Below are positions 1 through 9,430 of a DNA stretch of 13,650 bases, one piece after another. The notes below the pieces were generated by a model, which was not told the DNA's origin, searched no databases, and saw nothing but the letters and a program-made list of their open reading frames with translations. The position numbers and the translations under genes were made by a program. Location of the stretch: contig JAITAC010000048.1 of assembly GCA_031284345.1 (NCBI GenBank), positions 1 to 13,650 of the forward strand, read 5' to 3'. This DNA is from Holosporaceae bacterium. GTDB lineage: Bacteria > Pseudomonadota > Alphaproteobacteria > UBA3830. Each line of letters opens with the position of its first letter. Within the stretch, counting starts at the first letter, position 1.

Positions 1-50
1 CGCTATTAACGCTGCGGGAAAATGTGTTGTCATAGTTATTTAAAACGGAG

Positions 51-66
51 TGCAGCCGAAGCTGCA
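51..66 (-). terminator. UUCG-tetraloop hairpin, possible distal terminator
   Basis: A perfect 6-bp stem TGCAGC/GCTGCA closes a TTCG loop when read on the minus strand, giving the very stable C(UUCG)G configuration. It lies about 180 nt downstream of the rbfA stop. The following minus-strand sequence is CTCCGTTTT, so the U-tract is short and offset. It could be a distal terminator or processing end of the rimP-nusA-infB-rbfA transcript, or part of a structured RNA extending beyond the window. The rest of 1-244 shows no ORF on either strand and no tRNA-like fold. Confidence 0.35.
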
Positions 67-235
67 TAACGAAATGAAAGCTCAGACGAATCCGAACAAA
101 ACACATCGTAGGATGAAAAAACTTCTCCTATTCATGATAGTAGCATAAAAAAAATATATTGCAACTCTTTTTTTGCATTTTTTTAGAAACAAACACACGT
201 TGTACTTGTAATAAGCGTGAAGCAACTGAAATTTG

Positions 236-261
236 AAAAAAAATTTATCGGACTATTGTCC
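236..261 (-). terminator. weak intrinsic terminator overlapping the rbfA end
   Basis: On the minus strand the last rbfA codons form GGAC-AATA-GTCC (plus positions 250-261), followed by the stop codon and then a run of eight T (243-236). The U-tract is good but the stem is only 4 bp, so this is a marginal call. Confidence 0.3.
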
Positions 262-610
262 TCAGCAGAGTTTCTATTTTTTCTGCTTGTTCACAGGAAT
301 TATCCAGATAAAATTGCAATACCGGCACGGATTTCAAACGCATATTGGATCCCAAATGATATCTCAGCTTTGGGGCGTGTTTTTGCAGGAAGAGGAGGCA
401 ATCTTTTCCGGAGAAATTATTGGAAAGCGAGACCACAAATAGCTTAACATATTTCAGGCACGAGCTAACTTCGACGTCGGTTATGGATATCAGCGAGGCA
501 TTTACGCTGAAATTTTCGTCGAAAATATTAGAGCGAAGGAGGAAATCGGCCAAAATTTTTTTTATTTCTGCGGCTACTTTTTGCTGACGGGAATTTTTTT
601 TTTGTAGCAT
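245..610 (-). CDS. rbfA: 30S ribosome-binding factor A (RbfA)
   Basis: RbfA is a small KH-fold protein that binds the immature 30S subunit and helps 16S rRNA 5'-end maturation, notably at low temperature. The 121-residue product has the expected N-terminal RQQKVAAEIKKIL helix. The C-terminal block around LRYHLGSNMRLKSVPVLQFYLD matches the family pattern of a basic LR..L....R..P.L.F..D segment. It is last in the rimP-nusA-infB-rbfA operon. I chose the ATG at 610, 4 nt after the infB stop, which suits translational reinitiation. A TTG at 631 would add seven residues and overlap infB, but its GGAGG is only 3 nt away. That GGAGG lies inside the infB 3' end and is 24 nt from the ATG, so initiation probably depends on coupling. 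The usual downstream gene truB is absent. Confidence 0.9.
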   Translation of the reverse strand: MLQKKNSRQQKVAAEIKKILADFLLRSNIFDENFSVNASLISITDVEVSSCLKYVKLFVVSLSNNFSGKDCLLFLQKHAPKLRYHLGSNMRLKSVPVLQFYLDNSCEQAEKIETLLRTIVR

Positions 611-614
611 ATTT

Positions 615-3173
615 TTAAAGTTGACGAGCAACTTCCTCCAGTTCGAAACATTCTATAATATCTTTTACGTGTATATCGTTGTAATTTTCAATGGATATGC
701 CGCATTCGAATCCGGCTCTTACTTCTTTGACGTCATCTTTCATTCTTTTTACGGATTTTATATCTCCGGAATGCACAATGATACCATTTCTGATTAATCT
801 AGCTTTAGCGTTGCGCTTGATTATTCCGTCGTGTACGATGCATCCGGCAATGCGACCGAGCTTTGATACATCGAAGGTACGTCTTACTTCAGCAGATCCC
901 AGGATATTTTCTTTAATATCCGGGGAGAGCATACCGGAGAGCAGAGCTTTGGTATCGTCGATGAGGTCATATATTATTGAGTAGTATTTCACCTGCAGTT
1001 TATCGCGGGCGATTTGGTCGCGGGCCTGCATATTTGCGCGTACGTTGAAGCCAATGATCAGGGCGTTGGAAGCTCTTGCCAGGGAGATATCGCTTTCGGT
1101 AATTTCTCCGATACCCGAATGGAGCACTTTAACAGCGACTTCGTTTGTAGACAGCTTATGCAGACTGGAGCATATGGCTTCGGACGATCCTTGCACATCT
1201 GCTTTAACTATGACCGACAGTATTTGCAGTTTTTCATCTGTTTCAAGCCTAGAGAACATTTGCTCGACGCTGCCACGTGAGGATACCACCCAGGACAGTT
1301 CTCTTTTTTTTCTATCCCTATAGTTGGATATTTCTCGAGCTTTATTTTCGTCACCGACGACCACAAAATCATCTCCTGGAACGGTATTTCCATTGAATCC
1401 AACTACTTCTCCAGGAGATCCCGGAGTCAATTCTCCCATGGTTTCGTTGCGATAATTTTTTATGGCTTTTACGCGACCGAAAACGCTACCGGCGACAAAT
1501 ATATCTCCGACTTTTAGAGTTCCTTTTTGTATCAAGATAGTGGCTACGGGGCCCTGACCTTTTTCGACCCGCGATTCGATGACAACTCCCTCTGCCGAAC
1601 GCCGAGGGTTTGCTTTTAGCTCCAACATTTCAGCTTGCAGCAGAATTATTTCTTCTAGTTTATCCAGATTAAAAGCAGTTTTGGCGGAAATTTCCACATC
1701 CATGACATCACCACCATAGGATTCCACCACCACTTCATGATTTAGCAGATCTTTTCTCACATTATCGGGATTAGCGCCGTGTTTATCAACTTTATTGATG
1801 GCCACGATAATCGGAGCGCCGGCTGCTTTGGCGTGATTTATGGCTTCAATGGTCTGATCCTTTACGCTGTCATCGGCGGCGACCACGAGCACCACGACGT
1901 CGGTAACGTTGGCTCCCCGCGATCTCATTTCCGTGAACGCAGCGTGCCCCGGCGTATCAATAAAAGTTATGCGACGGCCATCCTTAAGAGTAACCTGATA
2001 GGCTCCAATGCATTGGGTAATACCGCCAGCTTCCCGAAGGGCGACGTCTGTTTTCCGCAATGCGTCCAGCAGCGACGTCTTGCCGTGGTCCACGTGTCCC
2101 ATTATGGTTACTACCGGCGGACGATACACAAGGTTTCCTTGCTCATCTCCCAATTTTATGCCAATTTCCACGTCGCTTTCACTTACTCTTTTTACTTTGT
2201 GACCAAAATCCATGATCAGCAGTTCAGCGGTATCGGCGTCTATGATTTGGTTGGCCGTAGCCATTACGCCGAGCTTCATGAGTGCCTTCACCACCTCTCC
2301 CGTGCGGACTGCCATTCGGTTCGAAAGCTCCTGGACACTGAGAGTCTCGGGCAATATAACTTCCCGCACCACTTTCTGCTCATCGGCGCTTTTGTGCTGG
2401 AATTTATTTTTCTGCTGAGCCCTCTTGATGGACGAAAGAGAACGCCGACGCCCACCTTCCTCATCGTCAAGTGCATTGTAGATGGAAACACGACCGGATC
2501 CGGAACTATATTTTCCCTTTAGCTCCCGAATGTCTTTTTTTACCACTAGAGACTTTTTTACCACATTAGATTTTTGCGAATGACCATCGTCCTCGTCAGC
2601 AGTAGCAGCAGCAGCATGAGGAGACGGATTTTTGAGATTTTTATGGGAATGTAAGGTCTGCCTTTCGGGAGCGGCGGATTCTTTACTCTCTTTTACGACG
2701 ACTGTTTTTTCAGTTTTTTCAATGTCCACCACTTCATTTTCAACTTTTTCTTTCTCAATTGCAGGTACAAGCGAAAGTTTTTCTTCCAACACTAAACGAG
2801 CCTGCTCTTCAGCTAATTTAGCGTTTCGGGCTTCTTCCTCTAACCTTATTTCTTCGCGCAGACGTTTTTGCTCCTGCTCTTGCCGCAGTCGTTCCGCCTG
2901 TTCTTTCTCTTCTTTTATGGCTTCCTGCACGGCTTTTATGCGAGTTTCCACTTCTTCATTGGTTAAATTTCCGCTCCTGTATACGTTGGCACTCCCTGCT
3001 GCAGATGCAGAGTTGGAAGATGCAATGCTGCGTTTTCTCTTTACTTCTACCGTAACGACCTTGGATTTTCCATGGGAAAAGCTTTGCCTGACTTTGCCGC
3101 CGAAATTGTTGACTTTTTGCTTGACATCCGCCGTACGAGATAGACTCAACGTGCTTTTTTTCTCTTCTGCCAT
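615..3173 (-). CDS. infB: translation initiation factor IF-2
   Basis: IF-2 is the GTPase that brings fMet-tRNA to the 30S P site and drives subunit joining. The 852-residue protein begins with the alphaproteobacterial IF-2 element ([11 protein letters not shown] near residue 30). A long charged, coiled-coil-like stretch rich in E, K, R and Q follows (about 71-164), then an IF2-N helix module (about 275-325, [15 protein letters not shown]). The G domain has G1 GHVDHGKT (359-366), G2 GGITQC (383-388), G3 DTPGH (406-410), G4 NKVD (460-463) and G5 SAK (496-498). Beta-barrel domains II/III and the C-terminal tRNA-binding domain follow and are complete. The ATG at 3173 has GGAGA 8 nt upstream; a TTG at 3191 would add six residues but lacks an SD. 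The family His in GGITQH is Cys here, and the usual DGVMPQT reads DSVKDQT. It sits 23 nt after nusA. Confidence 0.97.
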   Translation of the reverse strand: MAEEKKSTLSLSRTADVKQKVNNFGGKVRQSFSHGKSKVVTVEVKRKRSIASSNSASAAGSANVYRSGNLTNEEVETRIKAVQEAIKEEKEQAERLRQEQEQKRLREEIRLEEEARNAKLAEEQARLVLEEKLSLVPAIEKEKVENEVVDIEKTEKTVVVKESKESAAPERQTLHSHKNLKNPSPHAAAATADEDDGHSQKSNVVKKSLVVKKDIRELKGKYSSGSGRVSIYNALDDEEGGRRRSLSSIKRAQQKNKFQHKSADEQKVVREVILPETLSVQELSNRMAVRTGEVVKALMKLGVMATANQIIDADTAELLIMDFGHKVKRVSESDVEIGIKLGDEQGNLVYRPPVVTIMGHVDHGKTSLLDALRKTDVALREAGGITQCIGAYQVTLKDGRRITFIDTPGHAAFTEMRSRGANVTDVVVLVVAADDSVKDQTIEAINHAKAAGAPIIVAINKVDKHGANPDNVRKDLLNHEVVVESYGGDVMDVEISAKTAFNLDKLEEIILLQAEMLELKANPRRSAEGVVIESRVEKGQGPVATILIQKGTLKVGDIFVAGSVFGRVKAIKNYRNETMGELTPGSPGEVVGFNGNTVPGDDFVVVGDENKAREISNYRDRKKRELSWVVSSRGSVEQMFSRLETDEKLQILSVIVKADVQGSSEAICSSLHKLSTNEVAVKVLHSGIGEITESDISLARASNALIIGFNVRANMQARDQIARDKLQVKYYSIIYDLIDDTKALLSGMLSPDIKENILGSAEVRRTFDVSKLGRIAGCIVHDGIIKRNAKARLIRNGIIVHSGDIKSVKRMKDDVKEVRAGFECGISIENYNDIHVKDIIECFELEEVARQL

Positions 3174-3196
3174 ATGAATTATCTCCTGCAAATTCT

Positions 3197-4705
3197 TTAC
3201 TTAAACCAGTGCTCTCTAGCTTTCATGATAACCTCATTGGCGATGTCTTTGTCAAGATCTGGCACTATTTCCACCAATTCGTCGGCACTCAAGTCGGCAA
3301 GATCGTCAAGTTTCAATATTTTATTTGCCGCTAGCTGCAACAGCATCTTATCAGAGAGCAGACCAATTGCCATTATTTTTTTATCGATTTTGAGTTTTTT
3401 TATTTTTTCTGATGCTTCTTTTTCTTTTTCGGCGAGATAATTTTTAGCTCGCGAAATTAGCTCATCCGCCAAATTTTCGTCGAATCCTTCGATGGAGACC
3501 AGCTCGTCTTTGGTAATGTAAGCCAATTCTTCGATTTCGGTGAATCCTTCGGTGACCAGCAGATATGCGATTACTTCGTCACAATCCAGAATATCCATAA
3601 AGACCCTGGACTGCTGATGGTATTCCTGATTTCTTTTTTCTGTGGCCTCGCTCTCGGAAACGACGGTGACATTCCACCCTATGAGTTGAGAAGCCAGACG
3701 AACGTTTTGTCCTCGTCTTCCGATGGCCAAGCTCAGCTGATTATCAGGAGCGAGCACCTCAAATTTTCTATTTTCTTCGTCCATAACGACCTTGGAGACC
3801 TCTGCCGGTGCGAGCGCATTCACGGCAAAAGTCGCCGGATCGTCGGACCAGAGAACAATATCGATTTTTTCTCCCTGCAGCTCTTGTATGATGGTCTGGA
3901 CTCGACTTCCTCGAATGCCAACACAGGCTCCAATGGGATCAATGCTGGAATCGGCGGTGTAGACAGCGATTTTCGCTCTGCTGCCTGGGTCTCGGGCAAC
4001 TGATTTTATCTCGATTACGTTGTCGTAGATCTCCGGAACCTCCTGCTGGAATAATTTGGCCAAAAATTGCGGATGTGTTCGGGATAAAAATATCTGCGGA
4101 CCACTGGTTTCCTGGGAAACATTGGCGATGTAAGCGCGTACTCTATCTCCGACCCGGAAGTTCTCCTTAGGAATTAGCTGATCTTTCTTTATGATAGCTT
4201 CTGTTCTTCCTATATCCAAAGTAACGGAATTATATTCGGCTCGTTTTACGACTCCACTGATAATTTCTCCCACTCTTCCGATAAATTCGTTATACTGCTT
4301 TTCCCTTTCGGCCTCGCGGATTTTCTGGGTAATAATCTGGCGACCGACCTGTGCTGCCACTCGGCCAAAATTTATCGGCGGTAGGCGGGAAGATAACACG
4401 GTATCCACTGCCGCGTCCGCGTCTATCTTTCGAGCGTCTTCCAGCGATATTTCCGTATATTCGTTTTCCACATTTTCCTTTACCGTGAGACACTTTAGAA
4501 TGGAAACTTCTCCGGTTTTGCGATCTATGTTGACCCTAATATCGTGCTCGTGGCCATACTTTGACCTTGCGGCTTTTTGAATGGCGCTTTCCATGACTTC
4601 TAAAACTTTTTCTTTTTCCAAGCCTTTCTCTCGAGCAACTGCGTCGGAAATTTGCAGTAATTCCGGTCCATAAAAGCGAGAATCAGTCCATAATGCCGTC
4701 GACAT
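3197..4705 (-). CDS. nusA: transcription termination/antitermination factor NusA
   Basis: NusA binds RNA polymerase and nascent RNA and modulates pausing, termination and antitermination. The 502-residue protein has the complete family layout. The N-terminal RNAP-binding domain (about 15-135) includes ELLQISDAVAREKG and AIQKAARSKYG. An S1 domain (about 140-207) follows, then KH1 with GIRGSRV (263-269) and KH2 with IGRRGQNVRLA (328-338). Two C-terminal acidic-repeat modules (about 366-425 and 440-502) resemble those that contact RNAP alpha in proteobacterial NusA. The ATG at 4705 has AAGGA about 10 nt upstream, slightly long. It is second in the operon, 28 nt after rimP. ylxR (DUF448), which often lies between nusA and infB, is missing here. 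No truncation or odd motif was seen. Confidence 0.97.
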   Translation of the reverse strand: MSTALWTDSRFYGPELLQISDAVAREKGLEKEKVLEVMESAIQKAARSKYGHEHDIRVNIDRKTGEVSILKCLTVKENVENEYTEISLEDARKIDADAAVDTVLSSRLPPINFGRVAAQVGRQIITQKIREAEREKQYNEFIGRVGEIISGVVKRAEYNSVTLDIGRTEAIIKKDQLIPKENFRVGDRVRAYIANVSQETSGPQIFLSRTHPQFLAKLFQQEVPEIYDNVIEIKSVARDPGSRAKIAVYTADSSIDPIGACVGIRGSRVQTIIQELQGEKIDIVLWSDDPATFAVNALAPAEVSKVVMDEENRKFEVLAPDNQLSLAIGRRGQNVRLASQLIGWNVTVVSESEATEKRNQEYHQQSRVFMDILDCDEVIAYLLVTEGFTEIEELAYITKDELVSIEGFDENLADELISRAKNYLAEKEKEASEKIKKLKIDKKIMAIGLLSDKMLLQLAANKILKLDDLADLSADELVEIVPDLDKDIANEVIMKAREHWFK

Positions 4706-4733
4706 GTTTTAAATATCCTTCATCAAATCCATC

Positions 4734-5213
4734 TCAAAAAACTCTTCTAATCGTTATTTTTTTCACATTACGATAGGGAACAGCAATTTCATCGTCATTA
4801 GTATCGCACCAATCTTTCAAATAGACAACCGTATCGGTGGAATTTCCTTCAATCCTTAGTAATTTTCCCACAATTTTTTTTTTAGTGTTCATCGGAGTGT
4901 TCAGCTCCAGTCTTATTTCTCTGCCGCAGAAGCGTGGAAGATCGTCGATTTTATTGATGGATCGATATTCTCCCGGAGAGCTAACATTTAGGTTATACTT
5001 ACCACTTATAAAATCTTCAACGTCGAAAATCGCAGAAATAATGCGACTTGCGGCAACGCAGTCATCGACGCACACCGGAGCGCCATCCAGGCGATCTATA
5101 TCGATGTCCACCGACGTCACCGATCCGGATAGGATTCCAACACGCACAATTTCGTATCCTCTACTTGCGAGAGAATCATCTGTAGCTGCGATTATTCTTG
5201 CACTTAACGACAA
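4734..5213 (-). CDS. rimP: ribosome maturation factor RimP
   Basis: RimP assists maturation of the 30S subunit. The 159-residue product matches the family by the N-terminal helix and strand ending in GYEIVRVGIL, the DVEDFISGKYNLNVSSPGEYRSI block (family signature Y.L.VSSPG..R.L), and a C-terminal SH3-like barrel ending in IAVPYRNVKKITI. It is the first gene of the rimP-nusA-infB-rbfA operon. The only usable start in this frame is the TTG at 5213, because an in-frame TGA at 5228-5226 blocks extension and no ATG or GTG fits the expected N-terminus. AAGG lies only 3 nt from this TTG, an awkward spacing. A 17-codon ORF in another frame starts at the ATG at 5229 and overlaps the rimP start. Confidence 0.9.
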   Translation of the reverse strand: MSLSARIIAATDDSLASRGYEIVRVGILSGSVTSVDIDIDRLDGAPVCVDDCVAASRIISAIFDVEDFISGKYNLNVSSPGEYRSINKIDDLPRFCGREIRLELNTPMNTKKKIVGKLLRIEGNSTDTVVYLKDWCDTNDDEIAVPYRNVKKITIRRVF

Positions 5214-5294
5214 ATTCCTTTTCTTTCATTTTATGAATCACTGATCAACATACAGAAAAACATGAAATTATGCAACAGCATGCTTTCTATGTAT

Positions 5295-5322
5295 CAGGGC
5301 TGACTCATAATTTTTTTGAAGC
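5295..5322 (+). repeat. dispersed 28-bp repeat, copy 1
   Basis: This intergenic segment matches 7432-7459 at 24 of 28 positions in the same orientation. The core GACTCAT-R-ATTTTTTTGAAGC differs at one position of 21. It starts on the rimP side of the intergenic region and ends 12 nt from the stop codon of the permease gene. Its origin is unknown; an insertion-sequence end or a short mobile repeat is possible. Confidence 0.55.
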
Positions 5323-5334
5323 GTGGTAAGCTTA

Positions 5335-6192
5335 TTACTTTTTGGATCTTGCGGAAATCACCCAAAAACTCCCAATGGAAATAAGCGCAAGTCCACCAAT
5401 TATGAAAAAATCCGGCGTTTTATTGTATATGAAAAAATCCCAAAAAGTCGCTGGAATCAGCATTGTGTAGGTGGCAGACGCCAAATGAGAGCTGGGCGAT
5501 AATTTAAACGCATGAATCATGCAATATTGGGCAATGGCACCGATTATGCCTCCTATAATTAGGTAAACGGCGTCCGCAAACTGTAATTTCGAAAAATCAC
5601 TGAAGCCGAAGGTTATAGAAGTAACTAGAAGAGTAACATGATGATAAAAAATAATGGTGAATTCGCTGTCGGTAAACGATAATCGCTTGATAATCACCTG
5701 ATTCAGAGCGCTAATAACGGCGCCAATAACCGCAAACAGTATTCCAAACTGAAAAATGCCGAGACCGGGTCTGAATGCTAGTAATATCCCGAGAAATCCA
5801 ACCACCACAGCAATGATGTCTCGCGCATACAATTTTTCCCGGAGCAAAAATACATTGAGGGGAATGACAAAAATCGCCGTCGTATAGCCAACGACAATTA
5901 CATCCACCATATTCGAGTACTCATATGCCAGCATGAACGCGTATGTTCCCAGACAGGCGAGAATCGCTCGAAAAATATTTTCTCCGACTCGATTCGTTTG
6001 CGCCGGATTAACTTTTTTATAAACGGCAAAGCACACCAGCGGAATAAATCGGCACATGGTGCGCAAAAATACTATTTGATTTACTCCATAATGCGGTAAA
6101 AAATATTTCATGACGGTGTCGGAAAACGAATACAGACACACGCTTACCACCACAAAAATATAGCCAAGTTTTTTTTTAGATATGCTATTCAT
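5335..6192 (-). CDS. DMT-superfamily EamA permease
   Basis: An inner-membrane transporter of the drug/metabolite superfamily. The 285-residue protein shows about ten hydrophobic helices arranged as two EamA repeats (roughly 8-140 and 150-280) and ends in a short basic tail (SARSKK), as is usual. The substrate cannot be read from sequence. Similar rickettsial proteins include S-adenosylmethionine importers, which is only a suggestion here. It begins 22 nt after the recA stop on the same strand, so cotranscription with recA is likely. No Shine-Dalgarno sequence precedes the ATG at 6192. Instead a five-codon ORF (ATG at 6206, MLVVK) ends in a TGA overlapping the start as ATGA, which could allow reinitiation or be chance. 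Motif content supports family assignment but not a gene name. Confidence 0.85.
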   Translation of the reverse strand: MNSISKKKLGYIFVVVSVCLYSFSDTVMKYFLPHYGVNQIVFLRTMCRFIPLVCFAVYKKVNPAQTNRVGENIFRAILACLGTYAFMLAYEYSNMVDVIVVGYTTAIFVIPLNVFLLREKLYARDIIAVVVGFLGILLAFRPGLGIFQFGILFAVIGAVISALNQVIIKRLSFTDSEFTIIFYHHVTLLVTSITFGFSDFSKLQFADAVYLIIGGIIGAIAQYCMIHAFKLSPSSHLASATYTMLIPATFWDFFIYNKTPDFFIIGGLALISIGSFWVISARSKK

Positions 6193-6214
6193 TTAACAAC
6201 GAGCATGTCGCACA

Positions 6215-7228
6215 TTATTCGGGTGCTATATCTGTAATTTCGGACACCAATTCGCCGTTATTTCTGATCATTTGTTCCACTTTATCGGCGACGTCAGGAT
6301 GTTCCTTTAGGAATTGGCGTGCGGCTTCTTTACCTTGTCCTAGTTTTTGATCTCCGAACGAGTACCAGGATCCAGATTTATCCACGGCTCCGATTTTTAC
6401 GCCGATATCGACGAGCTCGCCGGTTTTGGAAATGCCTTCGCCGTATATGATATCGAAGTCGATGACCTTAAACGGAGGTGCGACCTTATTTTTTACTACT
6501 TTGACGCGCACTTGATTTCCTATCACCTGATCTTTATCTTTCAGGGACCCGGTGCGGCGAATATCCAGTCGAACGGACGCATAAAATTTGAGTGCATTTC
6601 CTCCGGTTGTGGTTTCCGGATTGCCGAAAAATACTCCTATCTTCATGCGAATTTGATTTATAAAAATCATGATGCAGTTGGACTTGGATACGGTCGCAGT
6701 AAGTTTACGCAGAGCCTGACTCATGAGTCTTGCCTGTAGTCCCATGTGAGCATCGCCCATTTCGCCTTCTATTTCTGCTTTGGGCACGAGGGCGGCAACG
6801 CTGTCTACGACCAGAACGTCGATGGCGCCGGAGCGCACGAGCGTATCAGCGATTTCCAGAGCTTGCTCTCCGGTATCCGGCTGAGACAACACTAGAGAAT
6901 CCACTTTTACCCCAAGATTTCTGGCGTATATCGGATCAAGAGCGTGCTCGGCATCGATGTAAGCACAGATACCGCCTTTTTTCTGGGCTTCGGCAACGGC
7001 ATGCAGCGCCAGCGTCGTTTTTCCTGAGCTCTCCGGCCCGAAAATCTCAATGATTCTTCCCTTAGGAAATCCCCCTATGCCGAGAGCCATATCCAATCCG
7101 ATGGATCCGCTCGGAATCGCTTCTATCTCCACCAGACTCCCCCGTTGGCCAAGCTTCATTATGGAACCTTTACCAAACGCTTTCTCTATTTGAGAAAGTG
7201 CGACATCAAGAGCTTTTTCCTTATCCAT
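6215..7228 (-). CDS. recA: recombinase RecA
   Basis: RecA forms ATP-dependent filaments on single-stranded DNA, performs strand exchange and stimulates LexA self-cleavage. The 337-residue protein is full length. It has Walker A GPESSGKT (64-71), the catalytic Glu in IDAEHALD (E94), Walker [11 protein letters not shown] (138-147), and loop L2 with [10 protein letters not shown] (202-211). The residue before [10 protein letters not shown] is Phe (F200) where E. coli has Met. The C-terminal tail is shorter and less acidic than in E. coli. The ATG at 7228 has AAGGAA about 8 nt upstream. A DMT permease gene follows 22 nt downstream. I saw no alphaproteobacterial SOS box (GTTC-N7-GTTC) and no CTG-N10-CAG box in the upstream gap, so LexA control is not visible. 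Confidence 0.98.
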   Translation of the reverse strand: MDKEKALDVALSQIEKAFGKGSIMKLGQRGSLVEIEAIPSGSIGLDMALGIGGFPKGRIIEIFGPESSGKTTLALHAVAEAQKKGGICAYIDAEHALDPIYARNLGVKVDSLVLSQPDTGEQALEIADTLVRSGAIDVLVVDSVAALVPKAEIEGEMGDAHMGLQARLMSQALRKLTATVSKSNCIMIFINQIRMKIGVFFGNPETTTGGNALKFYASVRLDIRRTGSLKDKDQVIGNQVRVKVVKNKVAPPFKVIDFDIIYGEGISKTGELVDIGVKIGAVDKSGSWYSFGDQKLGQGKEAARQFLKEHPDVADKVEQMIRNNGELVSEITDIAPE

Positions 7229-7431
7229 AAACTACTTTCCTTCTAAAACAAAAAACAATTAACTAAAATAAATCGAAACTAATGCCAATTTTTATTTCAA
7301 CAACTTTAAACGGTGCGATGAAGACTGCAGTGTAACGAGTCTTTTCCGCAAGCGACTTAGGCAAAAAACACCCATTATGCATCAATTTCTCCTAAGCATA
7401 CTAAATAACCATGCCAAATATAAGTCTAAAC

Positions 7432-7459
7432 CAGAACGGACTCATGATTTTTTTGAAGC
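7432..7459 (+). repeat. dispersed 28-bp repeat, copy 2
   Basis: Second copy of the repeat at 5295-5322, same orientation, 24 of 28 identical, with the shared core ATTTTTTTGAAGC. It borders the GC-richer patch in the recA-flp gap, which would fit the edge of an inserted or decayed element. Confidence 0.55.
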
Positions 7460-7581
7460 TCTGCGCAGGCAGCGCTTTTCCCCAAAAGGGAGAGAGAGAC
7501 GCCCAAAAATATGACCGCTTCCGGCATCAGGGACGCTTGCGCGGAATAGCTCCTATGGAGTATACTAACTTAACTTGTGAG

Positions 7582-7598
7582 AGACTGAATACGTCTCA
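7582..7598 (-). terminator. short hairpin downstream of flp
   Basis: A 5-bp stem GAGAC/GTCTC with a 7-nt loop lies about 15 nt downstream of the flp stop on the minus strand. No T-run follows, so it is a poor intrinsic terminator, but nothing better is visible for flp. Confidence 0.25.
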
Positions 7599-7612
7599 TA
7601 TTTCGTAAACTA

Positions 7613-7795
7613 CTACGTTGTTCCAGCTTCTTCGATATTTTGCGATATGATGTGAAGTTTTTGATTAATTCTGCTTCCTATTGTTTTCATGCCAGTTATT
7701 GCCACAACGGCGATTAAACTAGCAATCAGCGCGTATTCAATGGCTGTGGCGCCTTTTACGTTTTTTTTATGCTTTAATATTTTACCCAACATCAT
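7613..7795 (-). CDS. Flp/Fap-type pilin subunit
   Basis: A small type IVb pilin precursor of the kind assembled by Tad (Flp) systems into adhesive pili. The 60-residue product has a basic leader ending in a Gly (KNVKG), then ATAIEYALIASLIAVVAITG. This matches the Flp processing motif, in which cleavage follows Gly and Glu-Tyr occupy mature positions 5 and 6 at the start of the hydrophobic helix. GAGGAG lies 4 nt before the ATG at 7795 and 7 nt before the ATG at 7792, so either may be used; a GTG at 7807 overlaps the SD and is unlikely. No Tad ATPase, secretin or prepilin peptidase gene is in the window, so any assembly machinery must be encoded elsewhere. It is transcribed divergently from eno. 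Confidence 0.88.
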   Translation of the reverse strand: MMLGKILKHKKNVKGATAIEYALIASLIAVVAITGMKTIGSRINQKLHIISQNIEEAGTT

Positions 7796-7911
7796 ACGAC
7801 TCCTCACGGAAACAATAAGGTTCTAAAATCAATATAACACTACTTTTGTTACTAAAACATTAAAAATATAGAACTAATAAAAATCATTTTAAAAAACGAA
7901 ATTAATTGTAA

Positions 7912-7935
7912 CCCGAGACCATCTGTCATGGCGGG
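7912..7935. other. bulged hairpin in the flp-eno gap
   Basis: CCCG-AGA-CCAT-CTGTC-ATGG-CGGG forms two 4-bp stems separated by a 3-nt bulge around a 5-nt loop. It is a GC-rich island in AT-rich DNA. No U-tract follows in either direction, so it is not an obvious terminator; a protein-binding dyad is possible. Confidence 0.35.
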
Positions 7936-8048
7936 AAATTAACAGCAGTTGGATTGGCGCGTCACTTTGTTTTTATTAAAAATATAAAAAATTCACTCCC
8001 GATAACGGAATAAATCATCGAATATTTCGGATATTACCGATCCTATTA

Positions 8049-8077
8049 TTGATAACATTTGGTAGCTCAGATATCAT
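8049..8077 (+). promoter_or_regulatory. sigma-70 promoter of eno
   Basis: TTGATA (8049-8054) and TATCAT (8072-8077) each match the consensus at five of six positions and are separated by exactly 17 nt. Transcription should start near 8084, giving a leader of about 50 nt that ends in a GAGGAG ribosome binding site 7-8 nt before the eno ATG. Confidence 0.7.
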
Positions 8078-8120
8078 TAGCAACATGAATTATTTTTAAT
8101 TGCAATATATTTTTATTTAG

Positions 8121-9413
<1,293 letters not shown>

Positions 9414-9430
9414 AAATATAAACGTAATAA

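Larger units (their letters stand above)
7229..7612. other. non-coding gap between flp and recA
   Basis: These 384 bases hold no convincing gene. The recA side (7229-7300) is very AT-rich and must hold the recA promoter, but no -35/-10 pair stands out. Then come repeat copy 2 (7432-7459) and a GC-richer patch (about 7456-7556) with several nested complementary arms: GCGC/GCGC, TCCC-CAAAA-GGGA and CTCC-TAT-GGAG. A hairpin GAGAC-N7-GTCTC occurs near the flp end. A 65-codon plus-strand ORF (7411-7608) has no recognisable features. The GC contrast suggests a decayed insertion or a structured RNA (inference). Confidence 0.5.

Noticed and set aside
1..244. tRNA, tmRNA or other known RNA gene at the left edge
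   Set aside because: Only isolated hairpins (51-66, and a TAGGA/TCCTA stem near 110-131) are visible. No cloverleaf, T-loop motif or known RNA signature could be recognised.
1779..2522. Long plus-strand ORF of 247 codons
   Set aside because: It lies entirely antisense to the infB G-domain region, has no recognisable domain and no convincing SD. It is a shadow of a well-conserved gene.
2632..3177. Plus-strand ORF rich in Ser, Cys and Phe
   Set aside because: It is the complement of the IF-2 coiled-coil coding region; its composition simply mirrors the Glu/Lys/Arg-rich repeats.
5214..5334. Promoter for the rimP operon
   Set aside because: A TTGCAT-N17-TATGTT pair exists on the minus strand, but both hexamers match the consensus poorly, so it was not called.
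7229..7320. LexA/SOS box upstream of recA
   Set aside because: Neither the alphaproteobacterial GTTC-N7-GTTC nor the enterobacterial CTG-N10-CAG type site could be found.
7411..7608. 65-codon plus-strand ORF in the recA-flp gap
   Set aside because: No SD, no hydrophobic or domain pattern, and it crosses the repeat copy and the GC-rich patch. Not supported as a gene.
7796..7920. CtrA-type site upstream of flp
   Set aside because: Two TTAA tetramers occur near 7890-7905 but with 9 nt between them instead of 7, in very AT-rich DNA where TTAA is common.
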